Position numbers and translations under genes: made by a program
Part shown: one piece after another, positions 9,515 to 16,864 of the stretch
How the letters are laid out: every line of letters begins with the position of its first letter
How positions within the stretch are numbered: the first letter of the stretch is position 1
Assembly (NCBI RefSeq): GCF_051521495.1
Contig: NZ_CP150355.1
Location: 186,001 to 250,000, forward strand
DNA: 64,000 nucleotides
Source of the DNA: Sorangium sp051521495
GTDB lineage: Bacteria; Myxococcota_A; Polyangia; Polyangiales; Polyangiaceae
Reading direction: 5' to 3'
Notes under the pieces: generated by a model
Seen by the model: the letters and a program-made list of their open reading frames with translations, nothing else
Told to the model about the DNA's origin: nothing
Database searches by the model: none

Positions 9515-10215
9515 GTGGACATGCCGGGGTGAACGATTCGGAACCGTCGAGCGAGCGGCAAGACGAGACGCGAAAAGGCGACGGACTGGCTCGCCGGATG
9601 GCCACCGAGCCAGCTCCGTTCGCCCCAACCAGTGACGATGGCCCGTCTGGCGAGCCAGACGAGCACCGGGCACCGCAGCGTCCTCGTGGCATGGCCGTCT
9701 CGCATGTTCATGAAGAGTTCAGGATGTCCGTAGGGGTACTGACGGACCCTAAGTCACTTGCCGAGTACGAGCAAGTGGCCCCGGGTTATGCGTCCAAGAT
9801 CCTCGACAAGTTCTTCGAGCAAGTGGCCTTGGAGCAAGTGCATCGTCACTCGCTGGAGCGCGAGGCCTTGGCGACAGATCGCGAGCACGAAGCAAAGACT
9901 ATCCAGCAAGGGGACCGGGGGCAGTTCTTCGCATTTCTAATAGCGGTTATTGGCCTTTTTCTTGTTGGATGGCTTGCTCACACTGAGCAACCGTGGCTTG
10001 CTGGAATAATTGGCACGCTTGATTTGCTTGGTCTCGTGTCCGTTTTCATTTACGGCCGGAAGAAGCAAGCCGAGGAAGTTATTGCGGAAGCTAAGCCTCT
10101 GCCCAGCAAAGGCAGCGCGAGCGACGCGAATGAGCGATCGCGTGCGGATGATGACGATACATCAAAACGTCTACCGAAGCTGCTTGGCCAGATAGACGAA
10201 TCAAACAAGAATTAG
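9511..10215 (+). CDS. DUF2335 family membrane protein
   Basis: A 234-residue inner-membrane protein. A Pro/Glu/Asp-rich cytosolic region of about 75 residues precedes the DUF2335 signature: LAEYEQVAPGYASKILDKF followed by an amphipathic EQVALEQVHRHSLER segment and then two membrane helices (about 139-160 and 164-182), ending in a charged tail. The family has no established activity. The start overlaps the previous stop by four bases, so the two products are made together and may form one complex. The membrane-helix segment (about 9925-10070) is clearly AT-richer than the surroundings, consistent with transfer. Confidence 0.85.
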   Translation: MSGHAGVNDSEPSSERQDETRKGDGLARRMATEPAPFAPTSDDGPSGEPDEHRAPQRPRGMAVSHVHEEFRMSVGVLTDPKSLAEYEQVAPGYASKILDKFFEQVALEQVHRHSLEREALATDREHEAKTIQQGDRGQFFAFLIAVIGLFLVGWLAHTEQPWLAGIIGTLDLLGLVSVFIYGRKKQAEEVIAEAKPLPSKGSASDANERSRADDDDTSKRLPKLLGQIDESNKN

Positions 10216-10259
10216 CCGCGTTCATCACGATGTGAGCACGGCACTCGGCTTGGGCTTGC

Positions 10260-10820
10260 TCATCGGCGCCACCTTCTCAACTTCAGCGCCAACGCCTCGC
10301 GGGCGATCCTGAGCCTCGATGCCGCCGTGCTCGGGTTCATGCGGCGCCGCTTGGCGTACGCGGCGAGAGACTCCGGGTCGTCCACCGAGAGTAACGCCTC
10401 GACTTGCCAGGGCGGCAGGCTGGCCATGGCGTCGAGCACCTCACGCGCCTCGATCTGCGCGTGCATGTCGACGCCGACGGGCTCACGGAGCAGGCCGAGC
10501 GGCGACGGATGAAGCACGGCGCGCCGCACGTACGCGCTGTTAACGTGGTGCGAGGCGAGTCGCCACGCGATGCCGTGGAGCCACTTCCGGAGCGCATCGC
10601 GTGGCTTGTCCTCCGGGTCAGGCCGGTACATCCCACGGCGGACGGCGTTCCAGGCGTTGAGCAACACCTCGGCCTCCACGTCGCGGCGGTCGCGCTTCGG
10701 GATGCCCGCGAGCGTCGCCAGGACGATGCCGCGCTCGGCAAGGATCTCTGCCATCGTCGGCTTCTTCCTGGGATGTCGCGCGGCGGGCGGGCGTCCGGCC
10801 CCCTTCCGCCGGGGCTTCAC
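10260..10820 (-). CDS. ECF-like sigma-70 family protein
   Basis: A 186-residue protein with two helical modules laid out like a small sigma factor: a region-2-like block (RDRRDVEAEVLLNAWNAV through KWLHGIAWRLASHHV) and a region-4-like helix-turn-helix (MASLPPWQVEALLSVDDPES to NPSTAASRLRIAREAL). A basic N-terminal extension of about 25 residues is unusual. It would redirect RNA polymerase, probably to island genes. Its ATG overlaps the stop of the XRE-type gene by four bases, so the two are co-translated. The lack of a canonical acidic polymerase-binding surface leaves its activity uncertain. Confidence 0.75.
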   Translation of the reverse strand: MKPRRKGAGRPPAARHPRKKPTMAEILAERGIVLATLAGIPKRDRRDVEAEVLLNAWNAVRRGMYRPDPEDKPRDALRKWLHGIAWRLASHHVNSAYVRRAVLHPSPLGLLREPVGVDMHAQIEAREVLDAMASLPPWQVEALLSVDDPESLAAYAKRRRMNPSTAASRLRIAREALALKLRRWRR

Positions 10821-11209
10821 CCGGTTCTCCCGCAGGTTGGGCAGCGGTCCGCCGCCGTGAGCCCGCCTAGGAGCTGCTCAACCGGGATGCCGGCCGCCTT
10901 GGCGGCGCGCGCGGCCATCGGGACTGAGCCGGCGTCATGGCCCTTCGCGATGTTGCAAAGGGTGCTGCGCGAGACGCCCATGACTTCGGCCAAGCAGGCC
11001 CAGGTGCCGTACGCGGCGCGGAGGTTCCGCAGGGCCGCCCGCAGGCGCTTGTTCTGTGTGGGTGTAAGTGAGAGATGAGCGCGGCGGCGCTTGGGCGCAC
11101 CGTCGCCTTGCCCACCGTCGGGTGGGATCAGGTATAGCTGCACTGTCGGACTCCGGGTGACGGGGTTCGGCCACGCAGCCCGGGCGACGCCAATCGCCGC
11201 GGGCTGCAC
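10817..11209 (-). CDS. XRE-type helix-turn-helix regulator
   Basis: A 130-residue DNA-binding protein. After a variable N terminus (the true start may be a later GTG near VQLYLIPPDGG), a helix-turn-helix reads NLRAAYGTWACLAEVMGVSR then STLCNIAKG, typical of Cro/C1 proteins. The C terminus ends RCPTCGRTG, a possible half zinc knuckle. It is the first gene of a coupled pair with the sigma-like gene and probably controls that pair or the island. It lies next to the right terminal repeat. Confidence 0.8.
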   Translation of the reverse strand: MQPAAIGVARAAWPNPVTRSPTVQLYLIPPDGGQGDGAPKRRRAHLSLTPTQNKRLRAALRNLRAAYGTWACLAEVMGVSRSTLCNIAKGHDAGSVPMAARAAKAAGIPVEQLLGGLTAADRCPTCGRTG

Positions 11210-11286
11210 TACTTCCGGCCGAACTTAGCCGCTCATCGAAGGTCCGGGGTCAAACTAGGACAATAGTCCCCAACTTAGGACACCAC

Positions 11287-11425
11287 CCGATCGAGGTGGT
11301 GGAAGGGCGGTCGAACCGCCCCTGCCGCACCGATCAAGGCCGTGGAAGGGCGGTCGAACTGCCTCCTGGCACCGATCTCGGTCCTCGCGGGCGGTCGAAC
11401 CGCCTCCCGCACCCCAAGGCGCCCC
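11287..11425. repeat. Degenerate 43-bp-type repeats, right flank of the island
   Basis: At least two diverged units (GGTGGTGGAAGGGCGGTCGA at 11295 and GCCGTGGAAGGGCGGTCGAA at 11338) continue the array seen at 6974-7147 in the same orientation, with the GGCGGT/ACCGCC dyad better kept. From here to 11596 I see no gene; both strands give only low-complexity frames. Confidence 0.65.
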
Positions 11426-11596
11426 GTTGAGCACGCGCGTGAAGATCGCCGCCGTACCCTTCAGCCCGCAAACGTTCTCCTCACCGCCGCTCGCAGCAGC
11501 ACCCGCCGGGCCCGCCGTGATGCCCGCGGTTTGCTGCGCGGTGGCCGCTGTTGCCGGCGACGTCGTGATTTGACCCGTCTCAGGGGGTGAGTTGGT

Positions 11597-12334
11597 GTGC
11601 ACGTTGGCTCGTCGCTGACGACGCCCCATCACGCTCCGGGGCGCGAAAGCCCTCGACGCCTGGAGCGAGCGCCGATAGCCTCTGCGGGGGACGTGAAGAG
11701 CAAAAGAGACAGGCGAGCAAGCGCCCCGCCGGCCCGGCGGCCTCGCAGTCAGCTTCGCCCGGTGACGGAGGAGGAAGACGGCGAGGACGAGGCGACCGTC
11801 GCGCGGAAACCGCGGACCCGAGCCGGCATGGCGCTCGGCGTCTTCTCGCTGGGGCTGGGCGTGATCGGGGTGTTCTTCGCGCTCGACGAGGACCGGAGCT
11901 CGCCGACCTCCACGGCGCTGCCCGCCGTCGCCGCGACGGCGACCGCGCCCACGTCCACAAGGACGCCGGCGGAGCAGGCAGAATGGCGGGCGAAGCAGCA
12001 CGCGCGGATCGAGGCCGCCCGGCTCGAGGGCGGCGCTGCGCTCGCCCGGGGAGACTTCGAGCTCGCGAGCATACGCCTCGAAGAGGGCTTCCGCGTGGCG
12101 CAGGATGTCCTCGCGCAGGCGGACGAGGACGGCGATGCGACGCTCGATGCCGCCATCATGCTGATCGAGCTTGCCGACCTGGAGCGGAAGCGCGGCAACG
12201 AGGGGCAGATGACGCAGCGCCGGCGCGGCGCCGATGTCTTGCTGACGGTGGCCAAGCACTTCGGTGTCACGGACCAACAGCTCCTCGACGCGACACTCGC
12301 CCGCTCGCACGAGATGGGCGGACCGGCGCCGTGA
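11597..12334 (+). CDS. Hypothetical single-pass membrane protein
   Basis: A 245-residue protein with a basic, disordered N-terminal region of about 75 residues, one membrane helix (GMALGVFSLGLGVIGVFFAL), a Thr/Pro/Ala linker and a C-terminal helical domain whose AARLEGGAALARGDFELASI is tetratricopeptide-like. The layout suggests a cytosolic N terminus with the helical domain outside. The start is uncertain: a GTG near 11691 (KSKRDRR) would shorten it. It lies between the repeat flank and an IS91-like remnant and has no operon partner. Confidence 0.6.
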   Translation: MHVGSSLTTPHHAPGRESPRRLERAPIASAGDVKSKRDRRASAPPARRPRSQLRPVTEEEDGEDEATVARKPRTRAGMALGVFSLGLGVIGVFFALDEDRSSPTSTALPAVAATATAPTSTRTPAEQAEWRAKQHARIEAARLEGGAALARGDFELASIRLEEGFRVAQDVLAQADEDGDATLDAAIMLIELADLERKRGNEGQMTQRRRGADVLLTVAKHFGVTDQQLLDATLARSHEMGGPAP

Positions 12335-12346
12335 TCCGACGTTCGG

Positions 12347-12586
12347 CCCGCACCCGGCAATCCGCAAGATGGATTCGTTCAAGGTCCGCCTCGGCGCCTG
12401 ATCGACCGTTTTGCTGGCGATGCTGCTCGACTCCGTGATCGTGGCGACGAGCTTCCTCCTGCCTTTGCAGGTCGGGCACTCGAGGACATCGACCGCAAAG
12501 CTGTGGCGCAGAAGCTCGGCCCACGGCCGATAGCCGCCCCGCTTGCGTCTGCTCTCCGCGTCGGACGTCGTCGAGCGCGCCGTCAC
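12347..12586 (-). pseudogene. IS91-like transposase, C-terminal remnant
   Basis: About 60 codons match the C-terminal block of IS91/IS801-type transposases: GYRPWAELLRHSFAVDVL, then the zinc-type ECPTCKGRRKLV and ATITESS. Homology stops after that and the catalytic HUH and tyrosine regions are absent. The frame runs on into unrelated sequence. It is a relic of an old insertion between 11.6 and 12.7 kb; the remaining bases to 12749 show nothing else. Confidence 0.7.
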
Positions 12587-12749
12587 CCTCCGCCGTCAGG
12601 AGGTCACGGGGATGTCTCCGAAGTAGAGACTCCGAGCGTCGCCGGGGGCTTGTCGCACGCACGCCGCGCGCCGGCCGGGCCCAGAGCGAGCGAGCCGGTC
12701 GGAGGGGGATGCGCCCCTGGAGGCCCGGACGGAAGCGCTGCGCGGAGGG

Positions 12750-13406
12750 TTACTCCAGCTCGATGAGCCCGCAGGCGATGCGGCCGCCGGCTTGCGGGTC
12801 TGCCGCGGCGTGCACCACGATCGCGTACTTCGTCACGTCGGTGGCCTCGTCGCCACCGACGGTCCAAAGTTCGGTCCCGCGCTTGACCCTATGCGTGCCC
12901 TGGCCAGCCTCATCGCACTTGAAGCTGCCGAGCCCTTCGCCGTTGGGGATCCAGTGGGCGCCCGCAGCGTCACCGTTGTTCTCGCAACTCTTGTTCTGGT
13001 GGATGTGAGCGGAGTGCTCGCCGGCAGGGCAGCCGGACACCGTGATGGTGAGCGTCACCTCCTCTCCGGCCTGCGTGAACGTCGCAGTCCCGGTCAGACC
13101 GCTCGAGTTCAACGCCTGGAGCTCCGCCTCGGCCCGCAGGGACTCGCCGCCGCCACTCCCGCCATCGCCGCCGCCGCTGCCGCCGCTGCCGCCGCTGCCG
13201 CCGCCGCCGCTGCCGCCGCTGCCGCCGTCACCGCCGCCGCTTCCGGACGCAGAGGTGCTCGTCGAGGCGCCGCCGCCCGAGCCGCTCGCGGCCGACGTGC
13301 TCGCGCCGCTGCCGGAGCCAGCGGACGACTCATCGTCATCCCCGCACGCGGCCAAGAGAGTACTGGCACCAAGGGCGAACAACGAGAGCTTCAACCATCG
13401 TGACAT
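12750..13406 (-). CDS. Cu,Zn-superoxide-dismutase-like lipoprotein
   Basis: A 218-residue exported protein. The ATG at 13406 has an AAGGAG site. A lipoprotein signal ends in LLAAC, followed by a Gly/Ser linker of about 70 residues made of GSGG-type repeats, which would hold the domain off the membrane. The C-terminal 120 residues resemble Cu,Zn-SOD: GEHSAHIHQ (two copper His), GAHWIPNGE (bridging His), IVVHAAAD (last copper His) and GGRIACG (guide Arg and disulfide Cys). The zinc-loop His/His/Asp spacing is not recognisable, so it may be copper-only or a non-enzymatic relative. Role: periplasmic or surface superoxide removal, inferred. Confidence 0.85.
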   Translation of the reverse strand: MSRWLKLSLFALGASTLLAACGDDDESSAGSGSGASTSAASGSGGGASTSTSASGSGGGDGGSGGSGGGGSGGSGGSGGGDGGSGGGESLRAEAELQALNSSGLTGTATFTQAGEEVTLTITVSGCPAGEHSAHIHQNKSCENNGDAAGAHWIPNGEGLGSFKCDEAGQGTHRVKRGTELWTVGGDEATDVTKYAIVVHAAADPQAGGRIACGLIELE

Positions 13407-13814
13407 AAGTCTCCTTTCCTCAGCGCGACCCGAGCGGGCAGGCAATTGCCCCCGGGTGCGGCCAAGCCATCGAGGGGGCCAGTATGTCTCAACACGGCGA
13501 GCGTCCAAGCAGTTTTGCTACAAAAATCACGCATCGGTCGACTTTTTCGGCGGGGGATTGCGCTGATGGTAGAAAGATAGGGTCCTGCTTTCCGAGCTCG
13601 GCGCTTGAGCTCGCCGTGAGCGCTATCCAGCCTTGAGCGCCCCGGTGAAGGAGGCTGTCCTGGCAGCGAGGCGTCTCGGTCATTTTCGTGACGCCGTAGG
13701 CGTCTCGTGATGGCGTGTGACCGGCCCCCCCGATCGTAGGAAACGGACGCGGGTGGCATCTTCATGGCCGAGGTCGGTATCCCCGGCCTGCCCGGGCCCT
13801 TCCTCGCCGGCTCA
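13407..13814. other. Intergenic, no gene supported
   Basis: The region holds the promoter area of the SOD-like gene and the 3' end of the FAH-family gene. One short dyad (CGAGCTC at 13593 and GAGCTCG at 13607) is present. GC is lower around 13500-13560. No coding frame is convincing. Confidence 0.5.
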
Positions 13815-14750
13815 TTATTTCTGCCGCACCACGCGGTTGCGCAGGACGCCGATCTTTTCGACTTCCAGCTCGACAACGTCGCCATCCTTGAGATAGCGGC
13901 CATGCTCCAGGCCGCAGCCGTCGCCGACGGTGCCGGAGCCGAAGAACTCGCCAGGATGGACGGTCTCGTCAGCGGAGACGCGTGCCAGCAGATCCTCGAA
14001 TTTGTGATGGATCGTGCTGGAATTGCTGTCGCACCAGGTCTCGCCGTTCACCCGCGCCTGCATCCGCAAACGATAGGGATCGCCGATCTCATCCGTCGTG
14101 ACAAGGAACGGCCCCATGCTGTTGCCGGTGTCGAAATCCTTGCCTTTGCAGGGGCCGAGCATGCTCCGCATCTCGATGCTCTGCGCGTCGCGAGCGGAGA
14201 AATCGTTGAAGATGGTGAAGCCGAAGATGTGGTCGCGCGCCTCCGACGGCTGGATGTCCTTGCCCTTCTTGCCGAGGAAGAAGCCGAATTCCAGCTCGAA
14301 ATCCATCACCTGACTGTAGCGCGGCCAGATCACGTCTTCATCGGGGCCAATCACCGAAAAGCGATTGGACTTGTAATAGATCGGCATCTGGTACCAGGTC
14401 GGCGCGACCTTGACCATTCCCAGCTTGACCAGCCATGGCCCGAGCGTGGGGTGACGCATCTTGGCGATCTGCTCCATCGCCTGCTTCACATGCTTCTCGA
14501 ACAGCATGCTGTCGCGGATCTGCTCTGGCACCGGCACCGGTGCATGCAGCTCCGCGTCCGACAGAGGCACGCGGATCTCGGCCTTGGCATGCAGGTCGCG
14601 TGCCCGCGCCATCGCGTCCTCGCCACCCTTGATGATCGACAGCAGCTCCGGGAAGGCATCGCCGAGATCGACGATCGTCGCGCCATCGCTGGTGAGGGCG
14701 CCTGGGCGCAGGTTCCCGCGCGTCGGATGGCTGAAGGTGCAGAATTTCAT
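13815..14750 (-). CDS. Fumarylacetoacetate hydrolase family protein
   Basis: A 311-residue cytosolic enzyme of the FAH superfamily, which uses a divalent metal to cleave C-C bonds or decarboxylate acylpyruvate-type products of aromatic breakdown. The start at 14750 has a GGGGGAA site. Metal-site motifs are present: MDFELEFGFFLG, the IFGFTIFNDFSARDAQ block, and GKDFDTGNSMGP, ending in SGTVGDGCGLE. The substrate is not determinable. No other catabolic gene adjoins it. Its codon use is visibly less GC3-rich than that of the neighbouring lipoproteins, suggesting acquisition, perhaps from an alpha- or betaproteobacterium. Confidence 0.88.
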   Translation of the reverse strand: MKFCTFSHPTRGNLRPGALTSDGATIVDLGDAFPELLSIIKGGEDAMARARDLHAKAEIRVPLSDAELHAPVPVPEQIRDSMLFEKHVKQAMEQIAKMRHPTLGPWLVKLGMVKVAPTWYQMPIYYKSNRFSVIGPDEDVIWPRYSQVMDFELEFGFFLGKKGKDIQPSEARDHIFGFTIFNDFSARDAQSIEMRSMLGPCKGKDFDTGNSMGPFLVTTDEIGDPYRLRMQARVNGETWCDSNSSTIHHKFEDLLARVSADETVHPGEFFGSGTVGDGCGLEHGRYLKDGDVVELEVEKIGVLRNRVVRQK

Positions 14751-14881
14751 CCGAGTTCCCCCCCTTGTCTTGTGCTTCGAATGGCGACGGCGCGGGTCCA
14801 GCCGGCGGGAGCGCCGCGGATCTTGTGCGGAAAGCAGGAGACGGTAAAGCCGAAAGAGGGCAGGGCGGCCGTCGTGGCCTC

Positions 14882-15094
14882 TCAGATGGAGTTGCCCGAG
14901 AGCCCCGCGGTGCCCGGGAACCCCGTCGAGCTGCCGCCGGCGCCCCCCGAGCCGTGCGTGAGAACGTTGCCCAGGAGCGACACCGAGCTGGTGCCGACGC
15001 GGTAGAGGCCGTACGAGACGCCGCCCGCGCCGCCACCGCCGCCGCGGCCGCCAGCGCGCCACGCGTGTCGTTCCCCGCTGCGCCGCCGCTCCCG
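14882..15094 (-). pseudogene. C-terminal fragment of a Gly-rich surface protein
   Basis: The frame reads GGRGGGGGAGGVSYGLYRVG then SSVSLLGN, GSGGAGGSSTG and a stop, the style of the long Gly-rich extracellular proteins of myxobacteria. It is cut off on its N-terminal side exactly at the MITE boundary (15095); a short GQNGVDGT block beyond the MITE near 15215-15240 is probably the continuation. No start or signal peptide remains. Confidence 0.55.
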
Positions 15095-15205
15095 GGTGGT
15101 GCTGTCATTTGCCCAGAGAGGGTTCCCATGAAGGCGGTAAGGCGGGAAGATCATTGAGATTTTCTTCCCGCCTTACCGCCTTCATGTTCAAATGACAGCA
15201 CTACC
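15095..15205. mobile_element. 111-bp MITE with 17-bp inverted ends and 8-bp target duplication
   Basis: The ends are GGTGGTGCTGTCATTTG (15095-15111) and, on the other strand from 15205, GGTAGTGCTGTCATTTG, 16 of 17 identical. CGCTCCCG flanks it directly at 15087-15094 and 15206-15213. Inside, a perfect 24-bp inverted repeat (15127-15150 and 15163-15186) encloses a 12-base loop, so the whole element folds into one long hairpin. No coding capacity. The termini resemble those of IS1 (GGTGATGCTG), and an 8-9 bp duplication fits that family. Confidence 0.85.
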
Positions 15206-15243
15206 CGCTCCCGCCGGAGCGTGCCGTCCACGCCGTTCTGGCC

Positions 15244-15279
15244 GCGGAAGGCACCCTGCCGCATAGCTGTACCCTACTG
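15244..15279 (+). repeat. Left 36-bp inverted repeat of the esterase cassette
   Basis: Begins GCGGAAGGCA and ends GCTGTACCCTACTG. It matches, inverted, 31 of 36 bases at 16728-16763. Together they bracket the secreted esterase gene and little else; similarity ends sharply outside the GCGGAAGG terminus. Confidence 0.75.
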
Positions 15280-15292
15280 GTCTCCGCCGCGA

Positions 15293-16441
15293 TCAGAACT
15301 GACTGAAGAACTTCCAGGACTCCTCGGCAATCCAGTTCGTGCCGCTGCCGCCGTCGTTGGCAATGTTCGTATGCCCGCCATTGAAGGTGCATACCTTGGT
15401 GGGAAATCCCGCATTGCAACCTTCGAAGTCATAGCAAACATGGTTGCCTTGCTTCCAGGTCGGTATATCATTCGGGACGGTGCATCCGTTGTCGGTAGCG
15501 TGCTCTATGGCGATAAACTTCGCGCCCTGTGTCATGCTGCCTCCATTGACCCATGGACAGGTACCGTCGCTCATGCCGGTCGTCTGCATCCATGCGATAG
15601 GTTCGTGGGTCTTGGTGGGCACGTAGATGTTGTAATTGGCCGGCGCGATGCCCACGGCGGCGCGAATGTCCTTCTGGTGATTCACCGAGAGCGAGTAGGT
15701 GATCATGCCTCCGAAGCTGAATCCGGTCGCGAAGACGCGCGTCTCATCGATGCAAAGATTTTCTTTGACGTAGGCCAGGATGTCGTCGAATAAGGCGTGG
15801 TCCTTTTGCTGCCAGGTCGCGCCATCCGATTGGGGCGCGACGAAAATGACGGGCACTTTTGCAGCCTGCGCCAATGGCTTGAGGAAGTAGTAGTTCTGAT
15901 CGCGGACGGCCTCGGAGGTGCTGCCGATCCAGTGGGACGTGTAGAACAAGCGATGGGGCTTGTTCATGTCGTAGTCGGCCGGGATATCGATGATGTAACT
16001 ACGTTGCTGATTGGTGCTGTTGATCGTCTTCTTACCGCTGGTCACCGTCGTGGCTTTGCCGCAGCCGGCACTCTTGACGGGGGGGTTGCCGGGGAGCAAA
16101 GCGCCGCCGCCTCCGCCACCACCGTCACCGCCGCCGCCACCACCGTCACCTTGAGAGCCTCCTGCGCTGGCCTGGGAGCCTCCTGCGCTGGCCTGGGAGC
16201 CTCCTGCGCTGGCCTGGGAGCCTCCTGCGCTGGCCTGGGAGCCTCCTGCGCTGGCCTGGGAACCTCCTGCGCTGGCCTGGGAACCTCCGGCACCACCAGC
16301 CTGCTGGCCGCCCGTCCCGTCGGAACCGGCTGTTCCTCCTTGGGTCGTTTCGGAAGAGCCGGAGTCCTCACCGCTCGAACAAGCGACTCCAGCGACGACG
16401 ACTGTCACCATTGTACCTAGTAGCAAGTTGGCGAATCTCAT
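15293..16441 (-). CDS. Secreted feruloyl-esterase/PHB-depolymerase-like lipoprotein
   Basis: A 382-residue exported esterase of the CE1/LpqC type. A lipoprotein signal (lipobox VAC near residue 21) precedes a linker of about 90 residues containing six copies of SQASAGG encoded by 21-bp repeats, then poly-Gly. The catalytic domain begins near KSAGCGKATT and shows HWIGSTSEA, the nucleophile elbow TGFSFGGM, a late Asp region and a FNGGHTN histidine. Cysteines in the exported domain suggest disulfides. It probably attacks plant cell-wall esters or polyesters. It is bracketed by 36-bp inverted repeats and its base composition is clearly lower in GC than the neighbours. Confidence 0.88.
   Translation of the reverse strand: MRFANLLLGTMVTVVVAGVACSSGEDSGSSETTQGGTAGSDGTGGQQAGGAGGSQASAGGSQASAGGSQASAGGSQASAGGSQASAGGSQASAGGSQGDGGGGGGDGGGGGGGALLPGNPPVKSAGCGKATTVTSGKKTINSTNQQRSYIIDIPADYDMNKPHRLFYTSHWIGSTSEAVRDQNYYFLKPLAQAAKVPVIFVAPQSDGATWQQKDHALFDDILAYVKENLCIDETRVFATGFSFGGMITYSLSVNHQKDIRAAVGIAPANYNIYVPTKTHEPIAWMQTTGMSDGTCPWVNGGSMTQGAKFIAIEHATDNGCTVPNDIPTWKQGNHVCYDFEGCNAGFPTKVCTFNGGHTNIANDGGSGTNWIAEESWKFFSQF
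16158..16290. repeat. 21-bp in-gene tandem repeat (SQASAGG)
   Basis: GCCTGGGAGCCTCCTGCGCT recurs with a 21-bp period about six times inside the esterase gene, encoding the SQASAGG linker repeat. The near-identity at DNA level indicates recent expansion and likely length variation between strains. Confidence 0.85.
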
Positions 16442-16864
16442 GTATCCTCGTTCGGAGCTCGACCGACGCCGCGCTTCTAAACGACAATCGCCACCTCAGC
16501 GCAAACTGAGCTGGTCGAGTGTCGAGCCATGTTCATGCTTCCCGAGTGGCGAAAGCATACTCGGTCGCAGGAAGATGTCGAGTCTTATAGCGCAACACGC
16601 TCCTTCTCAGCAAGGATGTAGAATTCAATTTCGGCCACCTCGTGTCACACAAAGTGCAGGAGCATCGCAAGCGCTGCGGCGCTTGCCGAATCGAATCGCC
16701 AGAGGACCGTATCGGCGCGGAGACGCTCAGTAGGGTACAGCACTACGGTAGGATGCCTTCCGCTTGGTGTTACGTCGCGGTGATCGCAGGCGTTTCAGGC
16801 GTGGGGCGCTGGCCTCCGCGAGCCGCCCACGTGCGCGCGCAAGCGCATCGGACCACGCCTTGCG
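16442..16864. other. Esterase upstream region, no gene supported
   Basis: Lower-GC sequence upstream of the esterase start, containing the right 36-bp inverted repeat near its end. Frames read through it are Arg-rich and unconvincing. Confidence 0.45.
16728..16763 (-). repeat. Right 36-bp inverted repeat of the esterase cassette
   Basis: Reads CAGTAGGGTACAGC inward-to-outward and ends GGATGCCTTCCGC; it is the inverted partner of 15244-15279 with five mismatches in the middle part. Confidence 0.75.

Larger units (their letters stand above)
7148..11282. mobile_element. 4.1-kb island with TGTCCTAA-type terminal inverted repeats
   Basis: The left end at 7148-7170 reads TGTCCTAATTAGGAC then AGAG-GTCC; the right end, read inwards on the minus strand from 11282 to 11258, reads TGTCCTAAGTTGGGGAC then TATT-GTCC. 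Both ends therefore share TGTCCTAA, TT and a GGAC-N4-GTCC dyad. The copies of CCGATCGAGG at 7134 and 11287 flank it but are set off by four bases on each side and belong to the split repeat array. Cargo: a 77-residue gene, an IS1-like transposase, a coupled DUF2335 pair and a coupled XRE/sigma-like pair. GC is visibly lower than outside in several cargo genes. Which enzyme moves it is unknown. Confidence 0.55.

Noticed and set aside
8957..9673. Minus-strand frames opposite the DUF2335 pair and transposase 3' end
   Set aside because: They lack start signals and conflict with the ATGA-coupled plus-strand genes.
11255..12346. Minus-strand frame continuing from the IS91-like fragment
   Set aside because: Homology ends after ATITESS; the rest is the complement of the membrane-protein gene at 11597 and has no motif.
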